From Luteitalea pratensis (GTDB lineage: Bacteria; Acidobacteriota; Vicinamibacteria; Vicinamibacterales; Vicinamibacteraceae), in NCBI RefSeq assembly GCF_001618865.1, contig NZ_CP015136.1, forward strand, positions 4,809,001 through 4,873,000: a DNA stretch of 64,000 nucleotides. The letters run 5' to 3'. The position numbers were made by a program, and so were the translations under genes. Position 1 is the first letter of the stretch. Each line of letters opens with the position of its first letter. The notes under the pieces were generated by a model. That model was not told where the DNA came from, searched no databases, and saw only the letters and a program-made list of their open reading frames with translations. This document shows positions 1 to 8,180 of the stretch, in pieces.

Positions 1-1
1 C

Positions 2-1294
2 CCAGTCGGACGACTGCACTGCGTGCCCACCCTGGTAAAAGATCAAATCGACACGATGGAGCTGCCGACAACGCACGGGTTCGTTGGCTTCAAGGACTTC
101 CTGCCACAGAGTGACGCGACGGTGGTTGCGCGACTCAAGGCGGCGGGCGCGCTGATCATCGGCAAGGCGACCATGGGGGAATTCGCGTCCGGATACATCA
201 GCTCGGCGTCCGGACCCATTCGCAATGCCTATGACCCTCGGCGGAGTGCGAGTGGTTCGTCGGGAGGCACTGGATCCGGAGTCGCCGCAAGTTTTGCGAC
301 CATCGGGATCGGCGAGGATACCGGAGGTTCCGTCCGTGGGCCGGCAGCGGTACATGCGCTCGTCGGACTGCGACCGACACTTCCCCTTGTAAGCCGGCAT
401 GGAATGAGTCCCTCGAGGCCGAGCACTGACACCATCGGTCCCATGACCCGAACCGTCAGAGACGCCGCGATTCTCTTCGATGTGATGGTTGGATACGACC
501 GAAACGATCCGGTCACTGCTCTCGGTGTACGGCAAATACCAGACACCTACACCTCGTCGCTTCGCACCGATGGTCTCCGCAAGGCGAGGGTCGGGGTCAT
601 TCGGGAGCCAATGAATGGCAACACCAACGCGAATGCTGATGACTATCGACTGGTTCGAGGCGTCGTCGATCGCGCAATTGCACGCATGCTTGAGCTCGGA
701 GCAGAAGTCGTAGACAACGTGACGATTCCCGACGTGATTGAGCGCCTCAAACGCACCTACGACGGCAACGTATTCGAGACCGAGCGCGCGATGGATGCAT
801 ATCTCCGGTCGCATTCGAATGCGCCGTACAAGTCACTGCGAGACATCCTGCTCTCGGGACTCGTGGCGCCGGCTCGGGCACGTACTCTGATGGAAACCAT
901 CGGGAAATCTCCCGACGATCTCGGATACGCCCAGGTGCTGCGCAACCAAGACGACCTGCGCCAATTGGTGTTCACGCTGATGGCTGATTTGCGCGTCGAC
1001 GTCTTGATGTATGCGACCTTCGATCACCTTCCCGGAATCATCGCCGACGACGCCATGACCCGAACCGTCCTTCCTGACACCGCGGGCCTTGGGAACAATC
1101 GGCGGCTGAGCCCCGTTCTTGGCTTCCCCGCGATTGCAGTCCCAGCCGGATTGATTGGTGATCTCCCGGTCGGCATCGAATTCATGGCGCGGCCGTTTGG
1201 GGAGTCGGACCTTTTCCGGATTGCGTATGCCTTCGAACAGGGAACACACCACCGCCGCAAGCCGCCGCTCACGCCGGCCCTCACGGGTCGATGA
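2..1294 (+). CDS. Amidase (amidase-signature family), 5' end outside the window
   Basis: Amidase-signature enzyme, which hydrolyses a C-N amide bond through a Ser-cisSer-Lys triad. The reading frame is open from base 2, and those first codons (PVGRLHCVPTLVKDQIDT) match the family segment around the catalytic Lys (the K of LVKDQ), so the GTG at 23 is not the start and roughly the first 60-80 residues lie upstream of the window. The glycine/serine-rich signature follows (SGSSGGTGSG, then GIGEDTGGSVRGPA), giving both catalytic serines. The C-terminus is complete (stop TGA at 1292), ending in the usual PVGIEFMARPFGE segment. The substrate cannot be told: glutamyl-tRNA amidotransferase, nicotinamidase-like and general amidases share these motifs, and no gatB or gatC is beside it, so a stand-alone amidase is more likely. 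Confidence 0.9.
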   Translation, partial: PVGRLHCVPTLVKDQIDTMELPTTHGFVGFKDFLPQSDATVVARLKAAGALIIGKATMGEFASGYISSASGPIRNAYDPRRSASGSSGGTGSGVAASFATIGIGEDTGGSVRGPAAVHALVGLRPTLPLVSRHGMSPSRPSTDTIGPMTRTVRDAAILFDVMVGYDRNDPVTALGVRQIPDTYTSSLRTDGLRKARVGVIREPMNGNTNANADDYRLVRGVVDRAIARMLELGAEVVDNVTIPDVIERLKRTYDGNVFETERAMDAYLRSHSNAPYKSLRDILLSGLVAPARARTLMETIGKSPDDLGYAQVLRNQDDLRQLVFTLMADLRVDVLMYATFDHLPGIIADDAMTRTVLPDTAGLGNNRRLSPVLGFPAIAVPAGLIGDLPVGIEFMARPFGESDLFRIAYAFEQGTHHRRKPPLTPALTGR

Positions 1295-1368
1295 CTCGGA
1301 AATGCACCAACGCCACGCCGAGATGGGACCGCCAATATGCGACGCGACGGACCGGCCAACCGCTCTCA

Positions 1369-1701
1369 TCAACCATTGCCGATATCCGCCGCTTCCAGTG
1401 GCATGGCTTCCACCACGCTTGGACCGACGGCGGTCGGGACCACGGAACACGTCGTGGAGCCTGCCCTGACCAGAAGGGACTGGTATTCATCAGCCGTCCT
1501 TTCGCGCGCTCCTGGTGCCATCACGAGCATGTGCAGATCGACCCATTTCCCGAGAAAGGGCTCGTTGCCGGGCGGCAACACGAATTCCACGAGCAGGAGT
1601 CGGGAAGTCGACGGCATGACGCGGCGACAGTTCTTCAGGATCGCCACACATCGCTCGTCGTCCCAATCGTGCAGGACCTGCTTCAGCAGGGGCGGCGCGC
1701 C
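1369..1701 (-). pseudogene. O-methyltransferase remnant, C-terminal ~110 residues only
   Basis: The frame encodes the end of an SAM-dependent O-methyltransferase of the dimerising (AcoMT-like) kind: LLKQVLHDWDDERC, then ILKNCRRVMPS, LLLVEFVLPPG, a RERTADEYQSLLVRAG helix and a final VVEAMP strand. The frame is closed by a TGA at 1702-1704 just upstream of the first recognisable residue, so the dimerisation domain and SAM-binding motif are missing. It sits 26 bases past the stop of the LuxR-type gene on the same strand. I read it as a truncation scar, not a gene; no start codon or ribosome site is suitable. Confidence 0.7.
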
Positions 1702-1727
1702 TCATGGAAAACTTGTAGGGGCTCTGT

Positions 1728-2816
1728 TCACCCGCCGGGAGAGTCGAGGCCGTGCCGGAGCGCGTACGCCGTCGCGTCGGCTCGCCCGCGCGCACCGATC
1801 TTGGCATAGAGATTGGAGAGGTGGCGCTCGATCGTGGGAACCGCGACCCCGAGCGTCGCCGCGATTTCCTTGTTTCGGAGCCCGGCCGAGAGTTGCTGGC
1901 GGACCTGCACCTCGCGATGCGTGAGTCCGTCCGGGACAGCACGCGCGTCGGGCGTCGGTCCGGCGTCGACCGACACGTACCCGTCAACGCGGCCAGCACG
2001 GAGAAATCGATCAATGACGGCCACATGTCCATCATGCGCAGTCCCGGCGATCGATCGCCCACCGACGATGACGAGGCGTGCGCCCGGAATGCCGGCCGCG
2101 ACCTGCCGGCATTGATCGAAGGACCCGAACGGAAACGCCGGTTCATGGATCACGAGCGTGGGCAGGCGCACATGCGGCAGCAGGCCTGCGAGCGCGATCT
2201 CCTTTGATGCCCGCTGATGGGCCTCGAGCCCGGACCAGGACGTGCCCTGCTGAATCGCCTCGGCGATCTGACGCCCGAGCCCCTGGTCGCCGAACGACGT
2301 GGACACGCTGCCCAGCACATTCGCGACGACGCTCCATTCGTGATCGTCGTTGACTCGAGCCGCTGTTGCGACGCGCAGTGCTGGCAGCTCGAACAGCTCC
2401 GCGCCCGACGCAAACGGACTGAGGAGCACGAGTTGAGAGACCATCCCGGGGTGTCGCGCCGCGTAGGCGATGGCGGTTGCCGCGCCTATGCTGGTCCCAA
2501 CCAGGGCGAAGCGCGGCAGGCCGGCCACCTGCACCACCGCTTCGAGGTCCCTCACTCGTCCATCCAGACGCAGGTCCTCGACGTCTCGGTCCGAGGAACC
2601 CATGCCCCTGTGGTCATGCCGCAGGACACGCCAGCCCAGGGCGCACAGCTTGTCTGTGATGCAACGGACGTGCGGCCACCCGAGGCCGTACAGGTGCGCG
2701 TCGCCGAAGATGTTCGACGCAAAGACGATCGGGCGCCCCTCGCCGCTGCTGAAGAAGGCGATGTTCACACCGTCGGTCGTCCTGGCGTACTGAAGCGGTA
2801 GAGCGTTCACGGACAT
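1728..2816 (-). CDS. Alpha/beta-hydrolase fused to a LuxR-type DNA-binding domain
   Basis: A 362-residue protein. The N-terminal ~240 residues are an alpha/beta-hydrolase: strand and oxyanion region near GEGRPIVFAS, HDHRGMGSSD, and a nucleophile elbow with Ser in VGTSIGAATA. A histidine-bearing segment (AGTAHDGHVAVIDRFL) fits the catalytic His. The last ~65 residues are a LuxR/GerE helix-turn-helix (LTHREVQVRQQLSAG, NKEIAATLGVAVPTIERHLS). The start at 2816 is chosen because AGGAG stands 8 bases before that ATG, whereas the in-frame ATG at 2834 has no such site. Such fusions are usually cytoplasmic regulators whose hydrolase fold may bind or turn over a small molecule; the ligand is unknown. 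The GNKEIA-like helix and the intact elbow suggest both halves function. Confidence 0.85.
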   Translation of the reverse strand: MSVNALPLQYARTTDGVNIAFFSSGEGRPIVFASNIFGDAHLYGLGWPHVRCITDKLCALGWRVLRHDHRGMGSSDRDVEDLRLDGRVRDLEAVVQVAGLPRFALVGTSIGAATAIAYAARHPGMVSQLVLLSPFASGAELFELPALRVATAARVNDDHEWSVVANVLGSVSTSFGDQGLGRQIAEAIQQGTSWSGLEAHQRASKEIALAGLLPHVRLPTLVIHEPAFPFGSFDQCRQVAAGIPGARLVIVGGRSIAGTAHDGHVAVIDRFLRAGRVDGYVSVDAGPTPDARAVPDGLTHREVQVRQQLSAGLRNKEIAATLGVAVPTIERHLSNLYAKIGARGRADATAYALRHGLDSPGG

Positions 2817-2905
2817 TTCTCGAGCTCCTACCATTCGCGTCAGTTCACCGCACGACCAACGCGACCCACATCGGTGAGAAGGTCGGGATGTATGGTGCCC
2901 CTGCT

Positions 2906-3625
2906 CTACTGCCCTCGCCGAGAAGCCCTGAATTCGATCTCCAGGTGGATCTTGTCATCCACGCTCACCAGCCTGGCCAGAGACGGCTTGGTGAGATTGA
3001 AGGCAGCGAAATCGACCGTAGTCTTCGCGCTCCCGCTCACGGCGTCACTGGCGAACGTCGCGATCGTGGTCCAGACGATCTCCTTGGTCACCCCGTGCAA
3101 CGTCATGTCCGTGACCAGCTGGAATCCCATTTGAGCGCCCATGCCGGACGGAAGCGGCATCTTGAGGCCATTGGCACGCTTGGGCACGATCGTGAGCGTC
3201 GGGAACTTCTCGACCTCGAGCGTGTTGCGCCGCACGTAGCCGTCCCGCATCGCCTGATCGGTGGACAGCGTCTTCAGGTCCACGTCGATCTTCGAAGTGG
3301 GGCCGAAGGAACCGTCCGGATTCAGAACGATCGCGCCAGTGATCGCGTCTGTAGTGCCGACCGCATCACTCGGGAAGCTGATGCCCGCGAGTTGCTCCGT
3401 GACGCGATATCGAGCGCGAGTGCCCGTCGTCACGGTCAAGACCTGGGGCTTGGTCTGGTCCGGCGCTGGTGGCGCGCTTGCAGGCCCCTGACCCGGCTGC
3501 CCGGCTGGCCCAGCCTGCGCTGACGCAGGAGGCTGATTCTTCGCCGTTGCGCCCACGCCGTGCAGGACCACTATTGCCGCAATCGCGACGACAGTGGTCG
3601 CGAGAGTTGTTCTTAGACGTTTCAT
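2906..3625 (-). CDS. YceI-family periplasmic lipid-binding protein
   Basis: A 239-residue exported protein. Residues 1-28 form a signal peptide (basic MKRLRTT, hydrophobic run VVAIAAIVVL, small residues at the cleavage zone), followed by a Pro/Ala/Gln-rich linker to about residue 60. The remainder is the YceI lipocalin-like beta-barrel: RYRVTEQLAGISFPSDAVG, SKIDVDLKTLSTD, RDGYVRRNTLEVEKFPT, MTLHGVTKEI and the terminal LVSVDDKIHLEIEF. The family binds isoprenoid-like lipids or amides in the periplasm. It stands alone between a LuxR-type regulator and a VWA protein on the same strand, with gaps of about 90 and 220 bases, so co-transcription is possible but not shown. Confidence 0.9.
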   Translation of the reverse strand: MKRLRTTLATTVVAIAAIVVLHGVGATAKNQPPASAQAGPAGQPGQGPASAPPAPDQTKPQVLTVTTGTRARYRVTEQLAGISFPSDAVGTTDAITGAIVLNPDGSFGPTSKIDVDLKTLSTDQAMRDGYVRRNTLEVEKFPTLTIVPKRANGLKMPLPSGMGAQMGFQLVTDMTLHGVTKEIVWTTIATFASDAVSGSAKTTVDFAAFNLTKPSLARLVSVDDKIHLEIEFRASRRGQ

Positions 3626-3843
3626 TCGCGCCTCCGCATGCGTCCCGCCTTCGAGACCGCAAACCGCCTGGTTGATGCCAACAGGTTAACGCCGGGCGTG
3701 TCGTGGGTGTTTCAGGCTTCGATCGAGGCGAGTGCTCCAGGTGCCGCGGCCGTTCCGGCGAAGCAGACGGAACTCCCTCCGTTCGCTGCGGCAAACGCGT
3801 GGACGTCAGCCAGCGAGGCGCTCGCCAGCAAAAAATGACGCGT

Positions 3844-5691
3844 CTACTGGGCGATGCGGAACGGCAGCATCGCCTGGGCACGATCCTCCCCGGATGCCGC
3901 GTCGATGGCCAGCAACCATTCCCCGGCCGCGATGTTGGAGAGCGGCAGGTCGATCTCGAAGCGGCCCTCACCGCGGGCGACGACGGGGATGGCCGCGCCA
4001 TCGACGCCGCGCCTGTTGACCAGGCGGGCCGTCGCCTGCGCCGCGGTCGCGGCCACGCCGAACGCGCCCACGCGGATGAGCAGGCGGTCGCCGCGTGCGA
4101 AGTCGCGCAGCGCCGTCGGTGTGGGCGCTGTCGCGCCGCGCAGCGAGCGCCACTCGAGCGGCCCTCGCGCGCGGAACACCGTCGGCGTCGTCAGACCGAT
4201 CGGCGTGCCGGCGGGATCCGGGATCGTCAGCGTCCGTATCTCGCGGTCGAGCGCTTCCCCGGCGCTGTTGCGGAACGCAATCGTCAACTGGAGCGACCCT
4301 GGCGTGACGCTGAAGCCGGAGCCCTCGAGCCGATCGACGGACCCCATAAACACCGGACCGTGCACCGTCCGGGCCTCCACGTGGACGTCTGCCACGGCGT
4401 CGGTCGGAGCAGTCCCCGGCCGTGGCGCCCAACTCACGTGGCCGGTGAACTGCCCGGCGGCCACCGACGTGCCGAACCAGACGTCCGCACCGCGGCGCGA
4501 GATCGCCGGCGTCAGGTCGGCAAAGCTCCGCTCGACGCTGGGCGGCACCGCGGCGTTGGCGGCGGCCGTCGCGGAGCGCTCCGTTTCCGACAGGCTCGGC
4601 GCCCAGTAGCCAGCCCGCGCCTTCACCTCCATGCCGCCGCGCTTCAGCCGCACCTTGATCTTGCGGTACTTGCCGTCGCGCGTGCCGTTGGACGGGGCGT
4701 AGCCGAGCAGGTAATAGGCGCGAGATGCCGCGACCACTTCCTGCATGGCGTCCTTCATGTCGTTGCGACGATACGTCCTCCCCCCCGTCTCGCTCGACAC
4801 CGAGTCCATCCACATGCTCCGCCCGCCGCCGACCATCAGCCCGCGCGGGTCCACGATGTGGATCGCGGCGTTACTGGCGTTCGCGGCGCGGATCAGGTCC
4901 AGCATCACGTCGTTCTCGCCGCGGAATCCTTGCGACACCACGATGATGTCCTTGCGGCTCTCGCGGATGGCGCCGAGGTGCACGGCGGCCGCCTTGATCG
5001 CGGAGACCGTCACCTCGTGCCGCAGGCGCTCGACGTCGCGCATGGCCGACAGGTGTGCCTCCTCGGCGCCGTTGCGCGGCGGCACGTAGATGCCGCGCCG
5101 ACCCTGCAGCTTCCGCGCCTGCTCGGCAAGCTGGCGCCGGTCGCGCGTGAATTCGATCGCATCGAGCGGCGTCATCGGCTCCATGAAGGCCACGAGGTCG
5201 GTTGGCCCGAACGCCGTCAGCACGAAGTTCGTCAGCGCCTCGCGCGATCGCAGCGCGCTCGCCATCTGGTCGATGTGGTACTCGTCCCAGAAGATCAGGA
5301 ACACCCGCACGTCGTCGCGCTCCGCCTCCTGGCGCGCGTGGCTGCGCGATCGGATCGGCAGCGACGTCCTGTCCACCTCCGCCGGCTCGCCGCTCGCCTC
5401 GACCAACTTGAACGACGTGATCGGCTGCGCCACGTCGTCCTCCTCGACGACGAAGTCCTCCATCGTCAGATCGGTGACCAGGCGTCCGCGGCGATCGAGC
5501 ACCGTGACGTCGACGCGCACGACCTCGGTGTCGACCCGGATCGTGGGCTGCCGCTGTTCCTGCTCGGGAGGCTGCTGTGTCGGTGGGGTCTGGTCACGGG
5601 TGCCGGCGCGCACCGTCGGCGAGCCGGCCTGGGCGGCCGCCAGGATCGCCATCACCCACGTCACCCACGCCAGCCGCGTCAGTTTCATCAT
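3844..5691 (-). CDS. Secreted VWFA-related domain protein
   Basis: A 615-residue protein with a signal peptide (MMKLTRLAWVTWVMAILAAAQ) and a Gln/Pro-rich linker. Residues ~45-100 hold the 'VWFA-related' N-terminal module (IRVDTEVVRVDVTVLDRRGR, LTMEDFVVEEDDVAQPI) that is abundant in Acidobacteriota. A von Willebrand A domain follows at about 125-340: VFLIFWDEYHID, LVAFMEPMTPLDA, IIVVSQGFRGEND and IHIVDPRG; the metal-ion adhesion site is degenerate (FWDEYH in place of DxSxS). The C-terminal 250 residues form beta-rich domains without a name I can give. It probably acts outside the inner membrane in protein-protein contact. A large opposite-strand frame over the same bases is only its codon shadow. 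The 218 bases between this gene and the YceI gene hold nothing recognisable. Confidence 0.88.
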   Translation of the reverse strand: MMKLTRLAWVTWVMAILAAAQAGSPTVRAGTRDQTPPTQQPPEQEQRQPTIRVDTEVVRVDVTVLDRRGRLVTDLTMEDFVVEEDDVAQPITSFKLVEASGEPAEVDRTSLPIRSRSHARQEAERDDVRVFLIFWDEYHIDQMASALRSREALTNFVLTAFGPTDLVAFMEPMTPLDAIEFTRDRRQLAEQARKLQGRRGIYVPPRNGAEEAHLSAMRDVERLRHEVTVSAIKAAAVHLGAIRESRKDIIVVSQGFRGENDVMLDLIRAANASNAAIHIVDPRGLMVGGGRSMWMDSVSSETGGRTYRRNDMKDAMQEVVAASRAYYLLGYAPSNGTRDGKYRKIKVRLKRGGMEVKARAGYWAPSLSETERSATAAANAAVPPSVERSFADLTPAISRRGADVWFGTSVAAGQFTGHVSWAPRPGTAPTDAVADVHVEARTVHGPVFMGSVDRLEGSGFSVTPGSLQLTIAFRNSAGEALDREIRTLTIPDPAGTPIGLTTPTVFRARGPLEWRSLRGATAPTPTALRDFARGDRLLIRVGAFGVAATAAQATARLVNRRGVDGAAIPVVARGEGRFEIDLPLSNIAAGEWLLAIDAASGEDRAQAMLPFRIAQ

Positions 5692-5759
5692 CGTTCACCG
5701 GCCGCGGTCAGAGGCTGACAGTCGACATCGAAGGGGCCGCTGGACGCCGCCCTCCCCAA

Positions 5760-6363
5760 TCAGAGCGCCGGCTTCATGCCAAGACGGTTGGCCGACCAGT
5801 TCTGCCCCGTCATGCTATCGCCTTCGACCCGGCCAGCGTAGACTCGTTCACCAACCGTGATGCTGATGTCGGTGCCATTGAGCTTCCCAGCCGTGATTGG
5901 CCTGCTTCAAGGGTTCCCGACAGCCTCTGATACGGGTGGGTAAACGCCAGGGTCTCGTTCCCGAGCCGCCACGTGCCCGCCGCCCTGCTGGCACCACCCA
6001 CGCAAGCGCATTGCAATACGTCTCGCAGTCGGAGGCCGTCGCGTTTGCATCCGGTTCCCAGTCACCCATGCCGAAGGTGTTGGATGCGATGCGCGTGCCT
6101 GGTTGCAGTTCGAGCAGCTTCGGCCGCAGCGTTTCGTTGATGCTTGGCAGCAGAAAAGAGCGTGATGACCGTTGCCCTGGACAGATCGGCCTCGAACAGG
6201 TCGCCCTGGACGAACGTCGTCCTGCCCGACACACCAGCGTCCAGCGCCAGGCGTCGGGCGAGCGCCACCATCTCCGGGTTGGAACTCCACACCGTCGCGG
6301 TGGCGCCCTTCTTCGCGGCGCTGATGACCGTAAGCGCCCCGAACCCGCACCGGTCGCTCGCTC
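5760..6363 (-). pseudogene. SAM-dependent methyltransferase, broken by at least two frameshifts
   Basis: Three consecutive frames together spell one class I methyltransferase. The first (about 6363-6150) gives CGFGALTVISAAKKGATATV, WSSNPEMVALARRLALDAG and VQGDLFEADLSRATVITLF. The second gives LLPSINETLRPKLLELQPG, SNTFGMGDWEPD and LAWVVPAG. The third gives TWRLGNETLAFTHPYQRLSG, and a further shift gives the true end (GKLNGTDISITVGERVYAG, GQNWSANRLGMKPAL, stop at 5760-5762). The family normally has a signal peptide and about 80 more N-terminal residues, which are absent; the break lies beside the repeat at 6408-6490. Known relatives are periplasmic methyltransferases with a C-terminal beta-domain. 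It is clearly non-functional as written, unless the shifts are sequencing errors. Confidence 0.75.
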
Positions 6364-6407
6364 CGGCGCCGGCTAATGTCTTTCAACTATTCACATGTAA
6401 CGACTTA

Positions 6408-6490
6408 TGGTGCGCCCTTGGGGACCAGAGCCCGAGGCGAGCGTTGGTGGAGCCGAGGCGGGCGGTACCGCCGGGCCCTGCGCGCTGTGG
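6408..6490. repeat. Dispersed repeat resembling a tRNA-Lys 3' end (copy B)
   Basis: This stretch aligns with 31570-31645 and 11995-12075. Shared blocks are a TGGTGCGCCC start, GGGAC..GAGCCCGA, GGCGAGC, GGAGCCGAGG and a closing CCGGGCC. The first part matches the T-arm and acceptor 3' strand of tRNA-Lys seen from the opposite strand. It separates the broken methyltransferase from the intact one at 6491. Confidence 0.55.
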
Positions 6491-7144
6491 TCACTCGCGG
6501 ACATACACGTCTGCTGACCACATCCACGTCTGGTGACGACTCACGAGCCTGAACCCGCCTCGGCCTATCGTCGCTTCAATGGCGGCGGCGGAGTGCACGA
6601 ACGTCCGGAACGCGTTGCGTGCCAGCCAGCGTCCTCCGTTCTCCAGTTGCATGGCAGCACGCACGTACCACACGTCCCGCGGATACGAGAGGGCGAGGCA
6701 TTGCTCTGCCCGGTCGAGTGCGGCATCCAACAACTGTTGACACGACGGATAACAGCACACGACACGATCCAACGTGACGACGCCGGCCGGCGCGAGCTGC
6801 GTGCCGGCCCTGACGAAGTCGATGTGCACGAATTCAATGGCATCGCTTCGGCCTTGTCGGGCCGCTTCCTGGCGCGCTGCCTCGACATACGCTGTCGACG
6901 CATCCACCGCCACTGCACGCGAGGCGCCACGTTCCAACAGCCCGAAGGTCAGCCCCCCGATACCGCAGCCTATGTCCAGCACAGTGCCGCTCAATGCTCC
7001 CGATCGGGCGATATCATCGATCAACAAGCGCGTGGTGGGGCGAGGGCCTTGCTCACGGTAGCGTTTCAGTTCGTGTGCGACTTTCTTTGCGTTGAACTGC
7101 TGGTCCGCCGCGGATTCAAATGGTGAGCCACAGCAGCTCTGCAT
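6491..7144 (-). CDS. Class I SAM-dependent methyltransferase
   Basis: A 217-residue cytoplasmic protein with a clear SAM pocket: motif I VLDIGCGIGGLTFGLLERGA (residues ~55-74), an acidic ribose-binding turn (AVDASTAYVEAARQ) and motif IV region VVTLDRVVCCYPSCQQLL. The N-terminus has two adjacent cysteines (MQSCCGSPFE) and a KKVAHELKRYREQGP helix, as in the magnesium-protoporphyrin/UbiE-like small methyltransferases. The substrate is unknown. It is complete, with its start at 7144 and its stop abutting the repeat at 6408-6490. Its neighbours on the same strand are gene fragments, so the context gives no pathway. Confidence 0.8.
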   Translation of the reverse strand: MQSCCGSPFESAADQQFNAKKVAHELKRYREQGPRPTTRLLIDDIARSGALSGTVLDIGCGIGGLTFGLLERGASRAVAVDASTAYVEAARQEAARQGRSDAIEFVHIDFVRAGTQLAPAGVVTLDRVVCCYPSCQQLLDAALDRAEQCLALSYPRDVWYVRAAMQLENGGRWLARNAFRTFVHSAAAIEATIGRGGFRLVSRHQTWMWSADVYVRE

Positions 7145-7189
7145 CGCTTGCTCCTGTTCCAGTGAGGCCAGGCGTCACGTTGCGAGATC

Positions 7190-7440
7190 TCAGGGTTCGC
7201 TCAGTCCTGGTGCAGCCTGGCCAGCAACGAATGCACGAGCCGCACGGGCGACTGCCGCGAGAACACTCATTCTGAACGTGTCGCCGCCCGTGTCGAAATC
7301 ACCCGAGGTCTTGTCGACGCTGTTGCTCACCAGCGCCACCATGGCCACCTGCGCCCGACGGGCATCGACGAACGCGAACAGCGACGCCGCCTGCATTTCA
7401 ACCGCAAGCATATCCCGCCCAGCCCAGAAGCGCTCGGCCC
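7190..7440 (-). pseudogene. Nucleoside phosphorylase remnant, C-terminal third
   Basis: The frame reads RPWWAERFWAGRDMLAVEMQ, then AASLFAF, ARRAQVAMVALVSNSVDKTS and FRMSVLAAVARAA before the stop at 7190. The VEMQAA segment holds the catalytic/ribose-binding Glu-Met of the PNP/uridine phosphorylase superfamily, and the rest matches its C-terminal helix. The first ~150 residues are missing; upstream bases carry no phosphorylase sequence. I call it a truncated gene. A short start at 7411 could still be translated but would lack the phosphate-binding site. Confidence 0.6.
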
Positions 7441-7620
7441 ACCACGGACGCGCGGCGCTGCTCCACTGCCCTCCCGAAGCGCCGCGCGGGGTTCTTACCG
7501 TTCAGGACGCGGAGGCGGCAGTAAGAACGCAGGAACGCCCAGAACGAAAAGCACCCCCGATCTCGGCCGAATGCCGCCAACACGGACAGCAGACTGGTTC
7601 GAAATGCGATTGTGATGATC

Positions 7621-7737
7621 TCACTGCCGACGTCCCGTGAGTTTGGCGACCAGTTCCGGGACGGCGGCGAAGGCGGCCATTCGCTCGCGATAGTCGCTCG
7701 GTGACAGCGTGCAGGCGATTGGAATTTCCGTGCTCAT
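7621..7737 (-). pseudogene. Short open frame (38 residues), probably a truncated gene
   Basis: An ATG at 7735-7737 opens a frame that begins MSTEIPIACTLSPSDYRERM, continues AAFAAVPELVAKLTGRRQ and stops at 7621. The opening resembles the start of small hypothetical proteins that begin 'ACTLSPxDYRxRxA', where roughly 100 residues normally follow. It lies immediately upstream of the phosphorylase remnant, in the same run of broken genes. No function can be given. Confidence 0.35.
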
Positions 7738-8052
7738 CGGGCCTCCTTCAGGAACGGGCACTTTGGCCGAGAGGCGCTGCCCGAGTCGTCAAACGGGTTC
7801 CTTGATGTATAGTCGGCTCGCTCGAATGTTCTCCCTCGCCACCGCCTGTCGCTGTCTCTGTTGCACCACGCGTGAGTGTGCGTGTACACAGCCGACATCT
7901 GCCAGGCGGATGAGAACATCCCGCCGCAATTGGTAGCTTCTACCAGCGGCCCAGCCCAGATCGTCGGCTCCCCTACACGAACAATCAACACTGCCGTGCG
8001 CGACTTAACCGCGCGGCCGGTGCCTACCGTCTTCGATCGCCAGGAGAGAAGC

Positions 8053-8175
8053 ATGTCTCGTGCTTCGTTGAATCTTCTATTCGCGTCTTTACTCTCGCTG
8101 CCCTCGGTCGCCATTGGTCAGACTGCAACGAGTTCTGTGACCGGGGTTATCACAGACCAGACTGGTGACGTCCTC
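8053..8175 (+). pseudogene. TonB-dependent receptor, N-terminal stub
   Basis: AGGAGA stands just upstream of ATG 8053, which opens MSRASLNLLFASLLSLPS, a signal peptide, followed by TATSSVTGVITDQTGDVLP. That is the first strand of the carboxypeptidase-regulatory-like domain that begins Oar-like TonB receptors of Acidobacteriota. The homology ends there; the frame runs on only to a stop at 8191. The next gene starts at 8181 without a ribosome site. A matching C-terminal piece of this receptor type lies on the same strand at 20000-20606. Confidence 0.65.
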
Positions 8176-8180
8176 CCACG

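Noticed and set aside
3703-5718. 671-codon plus-strand frame opposite the VWA protein
   Set aside because: Composition is basic and low-complexity; the minus strand has signal peptide and known domains.
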